Source: JAVBTT01 sp031556035 (GTDB lineage Bacteria > Bacillota > Clostridia > Oscillospirales > UBA929). From it: a DNA stretch of 64,000 nucleotides. Positions 26,039-35,218 of this stretch are shown one piece after another (within the stretch, counting starts at the first letter, position 1; each line of letters opens with the position of its first letter). The notes under the pieces are model-generated. The model saw only the letters and a list, made by a program, of their open reading frames with translations. It did no database searches and had not been told where the DNA came from. The translations under genes and the position numbers were made by a program. The stretch is taken from contig JAVBTT010000011.1 in the NCBI GenBank assembly GCA_031556035.1, forward strand, positions 17,674 through 81,673. Direction: 5' to 3'.

Positions 26039-26295
26039 GAAACATGTTTCACAAGACTCTTGCACGGCAATCGTTTGCCGGATGGGTAGGGCAAAAGGGT
26101 AGTATGCCGGTTGCCTGTATTTCGCGCTGGTCTGGTAAACAGACGAGGAATACTACCCTCGATTATTCTTAAAACCACCCTTAAAGGTAGTTGGATTTTA
26201 TTTCGATCTCTATTATAGTAAGGAAACAATATTGGTAAACGGCGCATACAGTTCAATGAATGGTACGCCGAACCTTACTAGGGGAGTGTTCTTAA
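26039..26295 (+). promoter_or_regulatory. Structured region and leader before the giant adhesin gene
   Basis: The 720-bp gap before the adhesin has no convincing gene. Its second half is rich in pairing: GGGTAGTAT (26097) with ATACTACCC (26150), an inner stem GTCTG-GTAAA-CAGAC, and TTGCC near 26075 that can pair with GGCAA on either side, so alternative folds are possible. It matches no riboswitch consensus I know. A weak promoter (TTGGAT, 17 bp, TATAGT, 26191-26219) lies after it, so the structure may be in an upstream transcript or act as DNA. Confidence 0.4.
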
Positions 26296-29200
26296 ATGAC
26301 GAAATCCAATTTTTTCAAAAAGCTGGCGGCATATAGTCTTACGGCGCTTATCCTGCTTTCGCTGCTGCCAGTGGCGGCGCTCGCGGACAGCGTTGAGGTT
26401 CTGCGTCCGACAGCCACCGGCTATATCTACTACTATGACGGAGGAGGCCACACCCCCTCGGGCTCTATCAAAAACATTGTCGTGGGCGGGAGCGCTATTC
26501 CCATCGTGCAGTATCAGCTTGTAAACAGGACGCTTTCCTCCGACAAATTCCTGACATACTGCAGCGACTTTTCCTATAAACCCACAATCAGCGACGGAAC
26601 GGCGCAGAAATACCTTTACAGCCGCGTTCCGATCGAGAGTATAAGCGAGCACGGAAACTACTTTGTCATCCCCCAGGGATCTTCTCTGGAGGAGGTCACC
26701 GCGAAGCTCAGGGAGATTTTGATGAACTCCGACCTGTGGCTGAAGGATTTGGAGGATATGCGGGCGGCCTCAGGCATTCCGTCTTTGACAAAGGATCAGG
26801 CGATCGCCGCCACCCAGATCGCAATCTGGCAGCTTGTCAACGGCACGGTTGTGGACAACGGCGGCGCTATGAACGACGCGAACGTCAAGGCCTATCTGAA
26901 TTACCTGAATAGTCTGGACGGCGTCGCCCCCGATGAAATGGCCAGAATCGACCTGACACAGGCTAGCAAGAGCATTTCTGGCGGCAATTACTCCACTGAG
27001 CTTACATACGACATCGTCGGGCACGGAGTCGATCCGGCCAAGATTTCAAACAATGTCATTGTTGAAGCCGCCTACACTCTGTCGGGCGGGCAGCCGGTCT
27101 CCATCACGCCCGCCGTTGACGGCAAAAAGCTCACCTTTACAAACATCCCGCTCGGCGCGAAGCTGGACGTCAAGCTGACGACGACCCAGACGGACGTGAC
27201 AAGCGTCTATCTTTTCGTGCCCCAGGGCGGCCGCGCGTCCTCACAGACGCTGGTATCGGTTATAAACGACACAGTTGATTTGAGCTCAAAAATCTCCGTC
27301 GACTCCCCCAGCGGTCTCACCTCGCTTACCGTATACAAGGACTGGAAAAACGGATCTGAGAACGGCTTTGTGCTGCCCGGCGCGGTCGTAAGCGGCGACA
27401 CCTGCAGCTTCACCGTCTCATATCAGTCCGGAGGCTTTGCCGGGCGCGAGGTCGCCAGCTTTTCGATCACCGGCAACGGATCATATAAGACGGCTGACCT
27501 GTTTGAAAAGGGCGTCGTATACAAAATCGAGGAGACCTCGGTTAACGGCGTTGCCCCCTCTCCGGCGAAGATCAAATACTTTACCGTAATTGAGGAGAGC
27601 AAGACCCTTAAAATCGTCTGGACCGATGAAAATGGAACCGCGCTGAACAATCAGAGCTCGGCCTCGCGCTTTGTAAACGTTAAGAACCTGATAACCGGCA
27701 CGGCGTCTGTCACAAAGTCCGTGCCGAACGCCTCCGTGAGGCCCGCGAGCGAAAAGGACACAGCATTTACGTTCGAGGTCAAATGGACTGACGCGGGCAA
27801 AGCGCCGGCGCTCTATAAGAACGAGGGTTACACTCTTAAAAAAGCCGATAATTCCACCGAACCCGGAACAACCGACGGCAACGGCCGCTTTACGCTGAAG
27901 TCCGGTGAGACCGCTGTATTCTCAGGCATCCCGGCCGGCACTTCGCTGAGCGTCCAGGAGCTTGACCTAAGCAATATATCGGATCGCTATGCCCTGGACA
28001 CCGCCAAGTACGACCTTGCCATACCGGAAACCGGCGGTGAGGTTTCAAAAACGGTAACCAACACCTATAAGACCGGCAGACTGACACTGGAAAAGATATT
28101 CGGAACCGGCAGTGACCTGGGATGGGACGCCTTCCCCGATGGCATAGTCTTCACGGTAACCGGACCCAACAGCTTCAGCACCCAGGTAACTCTGACAAAG
28201 GCCAATCCGTCCAAGACGCTTGAGAATCTCCCGGTCGGAAATTACGAGGTCGTCGAGGCCGCCTACAAGCAGGGCTACACCCTTGTGGCCTCAACGGTCG
28301 GGGAGAACCCGTCCGTGACATACGGCGGTGACTCCGCGTGCTCCTTTACCAACACCTACACAAAGACCAAGGGCTCACTGACGATAACAAAGGTGCCCGA
28401 CGCGAAAAACGACCTCACAGCCGAGCAAAAATCCGCGGTCGCTGCTAAGTCCTTCACCTTCAGAATTGTGAACGGGAGCGGCGCCCGCGTGAACGACATA
28501 AGCGGCGTCCAGGTCGCGGACGTGGTGCTGAGCTCCGGCAACGGCTACACCCATACAATAGGCAACCTTGAACCCGGCACATACAAGGTCATTGAGCTGG
28601 TGAACGGTACCGAGCTTGATGGCGTAAACCACAGCGTCACGATAAGCGGCGTCTCCGGAGCAGTCGCGCAGTCGGCGCTGAACGGCAACACCGGATGGGT
28701 TTCCGGCGAGCTGGCTGTTCCAAACAGCGCGACACCGGCGTCCGTCACCTTCACCAACACCTACTCCAAGCAGTCCGGCTCGCTGATTGTAACAAAGGCC
28801 GTCACCGGAGACCTTTCGACATCAAATGTCGGCAAGAGCTTCGTCCTTGACATCACCGGCCCCGGCGGCTACAGCGCGGTGGTCACACTGCCGAATAACA
28901 ACAGCTGGTCCGAGACACTGAGCGGCCTGACCCCCGGCGTATACACCGTAACCGAGAGAACGGGAGAAGGAAACAGCCTTATCAGCGTGACAAACTACAC
29001 GGTGGAGGTCTCCTACTCCACGGCAGGCGGCAGCATTACAGTTCCCAACAGCGGCACGCCTGTCACCGAGACCGTCACCAATAAATACACCCGGCAAAAG
29101 GGCGGAATTAAATTTGGCAAGACCGTGTCCGGCGCGGACGCGTCCGGAGCCCCCGCCTATTTAAAAACCGACACCTTTACCTTCACCGTGACGGTGGGTG

Positions 29201-32200
29201 GAAGCAACTACAGCGGCGACTACTACCTCAACGCCAGCGCCACCGCCAGCAACACTAAGAACGGCCAAATCACGCTAAAGCACGGCGATACCGTTGAGAT
29301 AAAGAACCTCCCGGCGGGCGCGATCGTTGTTGTCACCGAGAGCGCCAGCGGCTTCTACGCGCTGGACAGCGTGACGGTCACCGCCGGAACCCCGGACAAG
29401 GCAAACCGCAAGGCAACGATGACCGTCTCTAACGACGGCGGCGTTCCCGCCGCGCAGTTCACCAACAGCCTGAAGAGCTTTGAGCTGGAGCTGGGCAAAA
29501 AGGTCACGGGCGCTCTGGCGTGGAACACGACCAACTTCCCGGACGGCTTCACCCTCACGATAGTCGGCCCGTCCGGATGGATGGAAGGCCTGAGCGTCAG
29601 CGGCCTGACAAAGACGAACGACACCACAGCAACGCTGAAGCTGACGTCGATCGCCACGGTCAAGCTCTCTGGCATCCCGGCAGGTAAATACTCGGTCACT
29701 GAGGCCGTGATTGAAAAAACCGGCTACACCCGCACCACCACCTATGTGGTCGGCGCCGGCGGCTCCCAGTCCGGCAACCGTTATCCCTCCAGCGGGACGG
29801 TTGACCTGAGCTCCAACACGAAGGTCGTCTTCACCAACGACTACGCCCTTATCACCAAGGGACTTACGATAACCAAAAAAGTGGACGGCAAGGGAGGCCC
29901 CACGACCGGAACCTTCAGCTTCACCGTCAAGCTCTCTCCCGCGCTCGACAGCGCGCTGCTGACTGAGCTGAACAAAATCTCCGGAGTCACCGCCGCGCAG
30001 GGAACCGGCACCGACGCGGGCAAGACTATTGTCACCTTCAATCTGTCAAACGGCAGCACGGTCACCCTGCCGAACCTCCCGTACGGCACCGCGTACGAGA
30101 TAATTGAGACACCGGACGCCAGCTATGACATAGACCTGAACGGCTCATCGTCCCTGACCGGAACCGTCACTGGAAGCTCAATCACGGTGACTGTCAAAAA
30201 CAACCGCAAGACGACCGGCAGACTCAGCGTGACAAAAACCGTTACCGGAGACGGGGCCGACCAGAACGATCAGTTTGTGTTCGTCATAAAGGTCAACGGA
30301 GCAGTCTGGGCCAACAAGTCCTATACCGTTAACGCCAGCCCCGCCACCGGCAGCACCAACAGCAGCGGCGAATTCTCACTCAAACACGGCCAGACCGCGA
30401 CCTTCGCCGACCTGCCTCTGGGCGCGAGCTACGAGGTATATGAGAAATCGGGCGTCGCGCCGAACCAGTACTACACGGCAGGCTGGACCTCGGCCTCCGG
30501 CACGATAACGACAAATACGGCGGCGAGCTGCGTCAATACCCGCAGCACAACCAAGCTCAGCGTCAGCAAGATACTGGACGGCACCGCCAAAGCTGAGTTC
30601 GCCGATACGGCTTTCACCTTCACGCTGACCTGCGGCGGGCAGCCCGTAGCCAATCAGGCGTTCACCGGCAGCACGCTCGATACCCAGACCGACGCAAACG
30701 GCAGCTTCCGTCTCAAGGGCGGGGAGACTGCAGTCTTCACAGTTCTGCCGGCCGGCAGCTACACAGTTACTGAAACGGCGGTTACAGTCGGCTCGAACAT
30801 ATCCCACAAGCCGCCTGAGGCGCAGACACAGTCTGTCACGGGCAGCGGCTACACCTTCTCCTTTACCAATGTCTTCAACTACAAAACCGGCTCACTGACC
30901 GTCACAAAGACAGTGGATCAGAACCTTCCCGGCTGGTATCCGGCGGTTCCGGCGAGCAAGGAATTCACATTCACTCTCTACTACCGCGCCAACGACCAGG
31001 CCGCCTGGGCCACGGTCGCGAGCCACAGCGCGGCTGGCTCCGCCTCGACGGATGCCAGCGGCCAGTTCAAGCTGACACATGGTCAGAGCGCCGCGTTCAC
31101 CGGCCTGAAGTACGGGCAGTACTATGTGTCTGAGGCGGACGCCTCGGTCGCCGGATACGCCTGGACGGTCTCGGGAGTCGGGATAGTGAATCTCAAGGAT
31201 GTCACATACAGCGCAAATACAATACGGGTTACAAACGTCTACGCGCTTTCACTCGGCGAGCTGACAGTTTCCAAGGCCCTCAATATGCCCGCCGGGGACA
31301 GCAGCGCGGCGAACAAGGAGTTCACATTTACGTTGTACTACAGCGCCGACAACAGCGCCCCGTGGACACCCGTCGCCAACCACAAGACCTTCACCGACGC
31401 CAACGGGCAGTTCAAGCTCGAGGGCAACACCTCGGTCAAAATTGACGGGCTGCCTTACGGCTATTACAAGGCCGTCGAAAGCGGCTACGGCATGAACGGA
31501 TATGTACGTGTCGAGGGCGAAGGCGGCGTCGAGGGCGTCTCGAACGTGTCCGCGACGGCAGGCGGCATAAGCATTACAAACACCTACAGCCGCGTCAAGG
31601 GCAGCCTGACTGTATCCAAGGCCATAGGCAAGGGCAACGAGCTGACGCTTGACACTTGGAGCTACAGTTTCCTGATCACCGGCCCTTCCGACTGGAACGG
31701 CGCTCATGACGCTGGAACTCTCGCCTCCAACCCGGACGGGGCGGGCTATCTGCTCACCCTGACGAATCTAAACCCCTCCGAGTCACTGACCGGTCTCCCC
31801 GGCGGGACATACACAGTCAAGGAGCTCGGCGCGGGCACCAATGAATACTCGCTGGCCATAGCGGCCAACGGCTCAACGGGCGACAGCTGCACGGTGGCCG
31901 TGGGCGGCGAGACGGCGGGAGAGGCCTCCTTCGTCAACACATACACCCGCAAGACGGGCAGCCTCTCGCTCAGCAAGGAGCTCAGCGGCATTGACTGGAA
32001 CAGCCTTGGCAACGCTAAATTCACCTTCCAGCTGGAAGGCCCCGAGGGATGGACCGGCGGGGACAACGGCGGCAATGTCAAAACGATTGAGCTGAGCAGC
32101 GGGCTCACAGGCACGTCAATCAATCTGCCGACCGGAATCTACAAGCTCCGCGAGAGCGCCGAGGGCGCGGTCAGCAAATACAGCTATCTCGGCAGGTCCT

Positions 32201-35145
32201 ACACACTGGGCGGAGCATCCGCCACCCCTGACGAAAACGGCTGGATTACCCTCAACATCGACGAGGACGGAGCCAACCTCCAGGTCGTCTGCACGAACGA
32301 GTACAAGAAGGACGGCGCCCAGCTCAGAGTCACGAAGCTGACCGAGGGCTACACCGAGGCGGACGCGGAGTTTGTATTCGAGATTAGCGCCAGCAACAGC
32401 TCCATCAGATTCCCCAAAAACATAAAAATCCTCACCCCCGGCGTCGAAGAGCCCGCAGAGTTCATAATCGGCGAGAACGGGCGCTTTATCCTCAAGTCCG
32501 GCCAGACGGCGCTGTTTGAGGGGCTTGACCCGGATGAGACCTATACCGTGACCGAGATTTTAGGCGCGGGCAACGTCTTTGAGCTCAAGTCGGCGACAGG
32601 GCAGCGCTTTGAGGTCGACGCAAGCGGCAACATAATCGGAGACTTGTCCGACCTGACAAACGAAGCCGATGGCCTGACCTTTGAGGCCCTGATGGCCTCC
32701 AAGAACCCTGATACCGAGACCTTCCCCGCAATGGCCTACACATATACAAACACCCGGCTGACCGGCGGCCTGGAGCTTGACAAGGCTCTCGCCGGACCGG
32801 AAACCGGAGAGGTGTTCGACATCTATGTCACCTTTGACCGCGGCGCCTTGGACGACTTCCCGGGCCTGGCCGTATCAGCGAACGGAGAGATCGACACGGT
32901 AGGCAACCGAGTGATTCTGCACCTGAAGGCAGGGGATTCCGCAAGCGTTACAGGCATCCCGGCCGGCGTTAAGTACTTCATCTCCGAGAAAAACGACAAG
33001 CTCATCTACGACGTTGATATTAGCCTCGATACCGACACGATCCCCGCCGGGGATTCGGCGGCCTGCACGGTCACCAACACCCGCAAATACGGCAGCATCA
33101 GCATTTCCAAGCTGGTGGTCGCGTCCATGGACGTCGAAATAAACTCTGACGAGTACTTCCCAGTGCGCGTCACCTTCGCCTCCGGCACCGACGATATCAG
33201 CGGCTATGTCGACGAAAACGGCGAAAGCGAGTTCTTCCAGGTGGTGGGCAACCCGCACAAAATAACGGGAGCGGACGGCAAGGTAATCATTGATTTGAGC
33301 ATGAACCACGGCGCGTATGTGGAAATCAACAAGATACCGACCGGCCTGACCTATGAGCTCGAGGAGCTGCTCAATGACGAGCAAAAAGACCGTTACACCC
33401 CGCTGATCAAAGGCGCGGACGGCAGCGTCGACCCGGCGGTGTTCACCTCCGGCAAGGAACTGGCGGATACGGACATCGTCACGATCTACAACTACGACAT
33501 CCCCCGCAACAGCCTGGTCATATCAAAGGATGTGAGCGCAAGCCTCGGAAGCCCCTACCTGAACGAAAAATTTGGCTTCACCCTCAAGCTGTTCAGCGCC
33601 GGGGAGGGCTACGCGGACTATAAAATGCAGGTTCAGGAAAAGCTGGATCAGGTCATACAGCTTCTCAAGGATAAAAGGGAAGCCCTGCCCTCGCTGGGAA
33701 CGGACGTTGAAAACGCCTGGAACGAAGGCCTTGAGGCCGCTTACAACGAGGCGCTGGCCGTGCTCCGGCTGGTTGTCGACGAAAACGGCGATCCCTCGCA
33801 AGCCCTGCTGAGCGAGGCCACCGAATACGCTCTGGCAAACGTCACCGACATGATCACCACCACCGAGCACAGCGACGGCGGCGAAACCGAAGAGCCTGAC
33901 GATCCCGAAGCCCCCGTCTGCGATGTATGCGGCCAGCTGCACCTGATCAGGGACCCCGCTGCGCTTCAGGCGGCGATTGACACTTATGTAAACGACACCA
34001 TCAGCGCCGCTCAGAGCGGGTTTGACGCCGACCAGCGCGTCATAGACTACGGCAGCCACCAGAGACTGGCCGCTCAGCTCGCAAAGCTCGAAAGCGAGAT
34101 TGCCAACCTTGAAAAGATTGAAAAGCTGCTCAGGGCCGGTAAAAACGTCAGCTTTGACGGTGACTTCAACTACCAGACCGACAGCGAAGACCTTCAGGCT
34201 CTGCCCTTCGACGGGGACATCTCCGGCAAGGTATCAGCTCTTGACGCCGACAACAACCCGCTCACCCTCGCCGACGTCTCCTTTGAGAAGACCGGCGACG
34301 GAACCTACACCTTCAAGCTCTCAAAGGGCCAGCAGCTTATCGTAGCCGATCTGCCCCAGGGGACGCTGTACGAGCTGGTTGAGGACGACGTGCCGCAAGG
34401 CTACGAGGCGTTCGAAGGCAGCAAGATCAAGGTCGGAGACCTGGATGAGATCGACGGGCCCGAGGCAAGTGGCATAATCTCTGCGGACGCCGACAGCGGG
34501 ATTGTTTTCATCAGGTACACCAACATATTTGAGACCCTCAAGGGCGAGCTGTCCGTCACCAAGAAATGGCCCGGCGAGAACGCCGACAACATGCAGGCGG
34601 TCAAGGTCTACCTCGTGATTGACGGGACGAAAACTGATCGTTTCATAACACTGAGCATGGACAACAGCTGGACCGACAGCTTCAAGGACTTGGAGTTCGG
34701 GCACAAATACAGCGTCTCCGAGGATGTCCCCGCAAACTTCAACGTCAGCTACAGCTCCACCGGCATTGATATCAACTACAACAGCCGGAGCGGAAGTATT
34801 GATGTAAGCAACACCAGAAAGCCGAAGGAAGAAGACCCCAAGGATCCTAAGGATCCTAAAGACCCCAAAGACCCCGAGGACCCCGAAGAGGTAATCCCTC
34901 CCCCAGACGACAGCCCCAATCCGCCGGATGAGGAAGCCCCCGAACCCGACGTTCCCCTTGGCCCTCCCCCCGCCACAATCCCGGAAGAGCCCGAGCTCCC
35001 GGAGGTGGATGTTCCGGAAACCGAGGTTCCTCTCGACAACCTCCCCTACACCGGCGGCTTCAATTTCGGCTTCTTCGGCTTCATAGGCGCCGGACTTGCC
35101 GGACTGGGTCTCCTGCTGGGAATAAAAAAGAAAGATGAGCAATAA
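26296..35145 (+). CDS. Giant wall-anchored adhesin: thioester domain plus about 18 Cna-B-like modules
   Basis: The 2,949-residue protein has a signal peptide (residues 1-31). A thioester domain follows, whose Cys89 (FLTYCSDF) and Gln174 (ATQIAIWQ) match the TQxA pattern that forms an internal Cys-Gln thioester able to bond host amines. Then come about 18 Cna-B/SpaA-like beta modules from about residue 340, each starting near SLTVTK and ending near FTNTY; the Lys and Asn in those strands are the expected isopeptide pairs. One module near residue 2403 carries a helical insert (about 2436-2620) with CDVCGQLH. Module 18 is followed by a Pro/Asp/Glu-rich stalk, the sortase motif LPYTGG (2916-2921), a membrane helix and a KKKDEQ tail. 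ATG follows AGGGGAG. No sortase gene is in the window. Confidence 0.93.
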   Translation: MTKSNFFKKLAAYSLTALILLSLLPVAALADSVEVLRPTATGYIYYYDGGGHTPSGSIKNIVVGGSAIPIVQYQLVNRTLSSDKFLTYCSDFSYKPTISDGTAQKYLYSRVPIESISEHGNYFVIPQGSSLEEVTAKLREILMNSDLWLKDLEDMRAASGIPSLTKDQAIAATQIAIWQLVNGTVVDNGGAMNDANVKAYLNYLNSLDGVAPDEMARIDLTQASKSISGGNYSTELTYDIVGHGVDPAKISNNVIVEAAYTLSGGQPVSITPAVDGKKLTFTNIPLGAKLDVKLTTTQTDVTSVYLFVPQGGRASSQTLVSVINDTVDLSSKISVDSPSGLTSLTVYKDWKNGSENGFVLPGAVVSGDTCSFTVSYQSGGFAGREVASFSITGNGSYKTADLFEKGVVYKIEETSVNGVAPSPAKIKYFTVIEESKTLKIVWTDENGTALNNQSSASRFVNVKNLITGTASVTKSVPNASVRPASEKDTAFTFEVKWTDAGKAPALYKNEGYTLKKADNSTEPGTTDGNGRFTLKSGETAVFSGIPAGTSLSVQELDLSNISDRYALDTAKYDLAIPETGGEVSKTVTNTYKTGRLTLEKIFGTGSDLGWDAFPDGIVFTVTGPNSFSTQVTLTKANPSKTLENLPVGNYEVVEAAYKQGYTLVASTVGENPSVTYGGDSACSFTNTYTKTKGSLTITKVPDAKNDLTAEQKSAVAAKSFTFRIVNGSGARVNDISGVQVADVVLSSGNGYTHTIGNLEPGTYKVIELVNGTELDGVNHSVTISGVSGAVAQSALNGNTGWVSGELAVPNSATPASVTFTNTYSKQSGSLIVTKAVTGDLSTSNVGKSFVLDITGPGGYSAVVTLPNNNSWSETLSGLTPGVYTVTERTGEGNSLISVTNYTVEVSYSTAGGSITVPNSGTPVTETVTNKYTRQKGGIKFGKTVSGADASGAPAYLKTDTFTFTVTVGGSNYSGDYYLNASATASNTKNGQITLKHGDTVEIKNLPAGAIVVVTESASGFYALDSVTVTAGTPDKANRKATMTVSNDGGVPAAQFTNSLKSFELELGKKVTGALAWNTTNFPDGFTLTIVGPSGWMEGLSVSGLTKTNDTTATLKLTSIATVKLSGIPAGKYSVTEAVIEKTGYTRTTTYVVGAGGSQSGNRYPSSGTVDLSSNTKVVFTNDYALITKGLTITKKVDGKGGPTTGTFSFTVKLSPALDSALLTELNKISGVTAAQGTGTDAGKTIVTFNLSNGSTVTLPNLPYGTAYEIIETPDASYDIDLNGSSSLTGTVTGSSITVTVKNNRKTTGRLSVTKTVTGDGADQNDQFVFVIKVNGAVWANKSYTVNASPATGSTNSSGEFSLKHGQTATFADLPLGASYEVYEKSGVAPNQYYTAGWTSASGTITTNTAASCVNTRSTTKLSVSKILDGTAKAEFADTAFTFTLTCGGQPVANQAFTGSTLDTQTDANGSFRLKGGETAVFTVLPAGSYTVTETAVTVGSNISHKPPEAQTQSVTGSGYTFSFTNVFNYKTGSLTVTKTVDQNLPGWYPAVPASKEFTFTLYYRANDQAAWATVASHSAAGSASTDASGQFKLTHGQSAAFTGLKYGQYYVSEADASVAGYAWTVSGVGIVNLKDVTYSANTIRVTNVYALSLGELTVSKALNMPAGDSSAANKEFTFTLYYSADNSAPWTPVANHKTFTDANGQFKLEGNTSVKIDGLPYGYYKAVESGYGMNGYVRVEGEGGVEGVSNVSATAGGISITNTYSRVKGSLTVSKAIGKGNELTLDTWSYSFLITGPSDWNGAHDAGTLASNPDGAGYLLTLTNLNPSESLTGLPGGTYTVKELGAGTNEYSLAIAANGSTGDSCTVAVGGETAGEASFVNTYTRKTGSLSLSKELSGIDWNSLGNAKFTFQLEGPEGWTGGDNGGNVKTIELSSGLTGTSINLPTGIYKLRESAEGAVSKYSYLGRSYTLGGASATPDENGWITLNIDEDGANLQVVCTNEYKKDGAQLRVTKLTEGYTEADAEFVFEISASNSSIRFPKNIKILTPGVEEPAEFIIGENGRFILKSGQTALFEGLDPDETYTVTEILGAGNVFELKSATGQRFEVDASGNIIGDLSDLTNEADGLTFEALMASKNPDTETFPAMAYTYTNTRLTGGLELDKALAGPETGEVFDIYVTFDRGALDDFPGLAVSANGEIDTVGNRVILHLKAGDSASVTGIPAGVKYFISEKNDKLIYDVDISLDTDTIPAGDSAACTVTNTRKYGSISISKLVVASMDVEINSDEYFPVRVTFASGTDDISGYVDENGESEFFQVVGNPHKITGADGKVIIDLSMNHGAYVEINKIPTGLTYELEELLNDEQKDRYTPLIKGADGSVDPAVFTSGKELADTDIVTIYNYDIPRNSLVISKDVSASLGSPYLNEKFGFTLKLFSAGEGYADYKMQVQEKLDQVIQLLKDKREALPSLGTDVENAWNEGLEAAYNEALAVLRLVVDENGDPSQALLSEATEYALANVTDMITTTEHSDGGETEEPDDPEAPVCDVCGQLHLIRDPAALQAAIDTYVNDTISAAQSGFDADQRVIDYGSHQRLAAQLAKLESEIANLEKIEKLLRAGKNVSFDGDFNYQTDSEDLQALPFDGDISGKVSALDADNNPLTLADVSFEKTGDGTYTFKLSKGQQLIVADLPQGTLYELVEDDVPQGYEAFEGSKIKVGDLDEIDGPEASGIISADADSGIVFIRYTNIFETLKGELSVTKKWPGENADNMQAVKVYLVIDGTKTDRFITLSMDNSWTDSFKDLEFGHKYSVSEDVPANFNVSYSSTGIDINYNSRSGSIDVSNTRKPKEEDPKDPKDPKDPKDPEDPEEVIPPPDDSPNPPDEEAPEPDVPLGPPPATIPEEPELPEVDVPETEVPLDNLPYTGGFNFGFFGFIGAGLAGLGLLLGIKKKDEQ

Positions 35146-35167
35146 AGTCAATATGGCAGAATGATTA

Positions 35168-35200
35168 CGGATGCCCCCGGCCTAAGGCCGGGGGCATCCG
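35168..35200. terminator. Bidirectional terminator after the adhesin
   Basis: The stem CGGATGCCCCCGGCC with its perfect complement around TAA lies between convergent genes. Confidence 0.8.
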
Positions 35201-35218
35201 TACAATCTTTGGAAAAAA

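Noticed and set aside
26039..26160. A c-di-GMP-I riboswitch before the adhesin
   Set aside because: GCACGGCAA looks superficially similar, but the conserved GGGACGCAAAGCC core and the tetraloop receptor are absent.
25969..26256. A 95-codon minus-strand frame in the gap before the adhesin
   Set aside because: It has no good ribosome site, basic low-information sequence and no family resemblance. The region's pairing potential explains it better as RNA or DNA structure.
34321..35151. A 276-codon minus-strand frame in the adhesin 3' end
   Set aside because: It lies opposite the repetitive adhesin code and translates to low-complexity sequence with no ribosome site.
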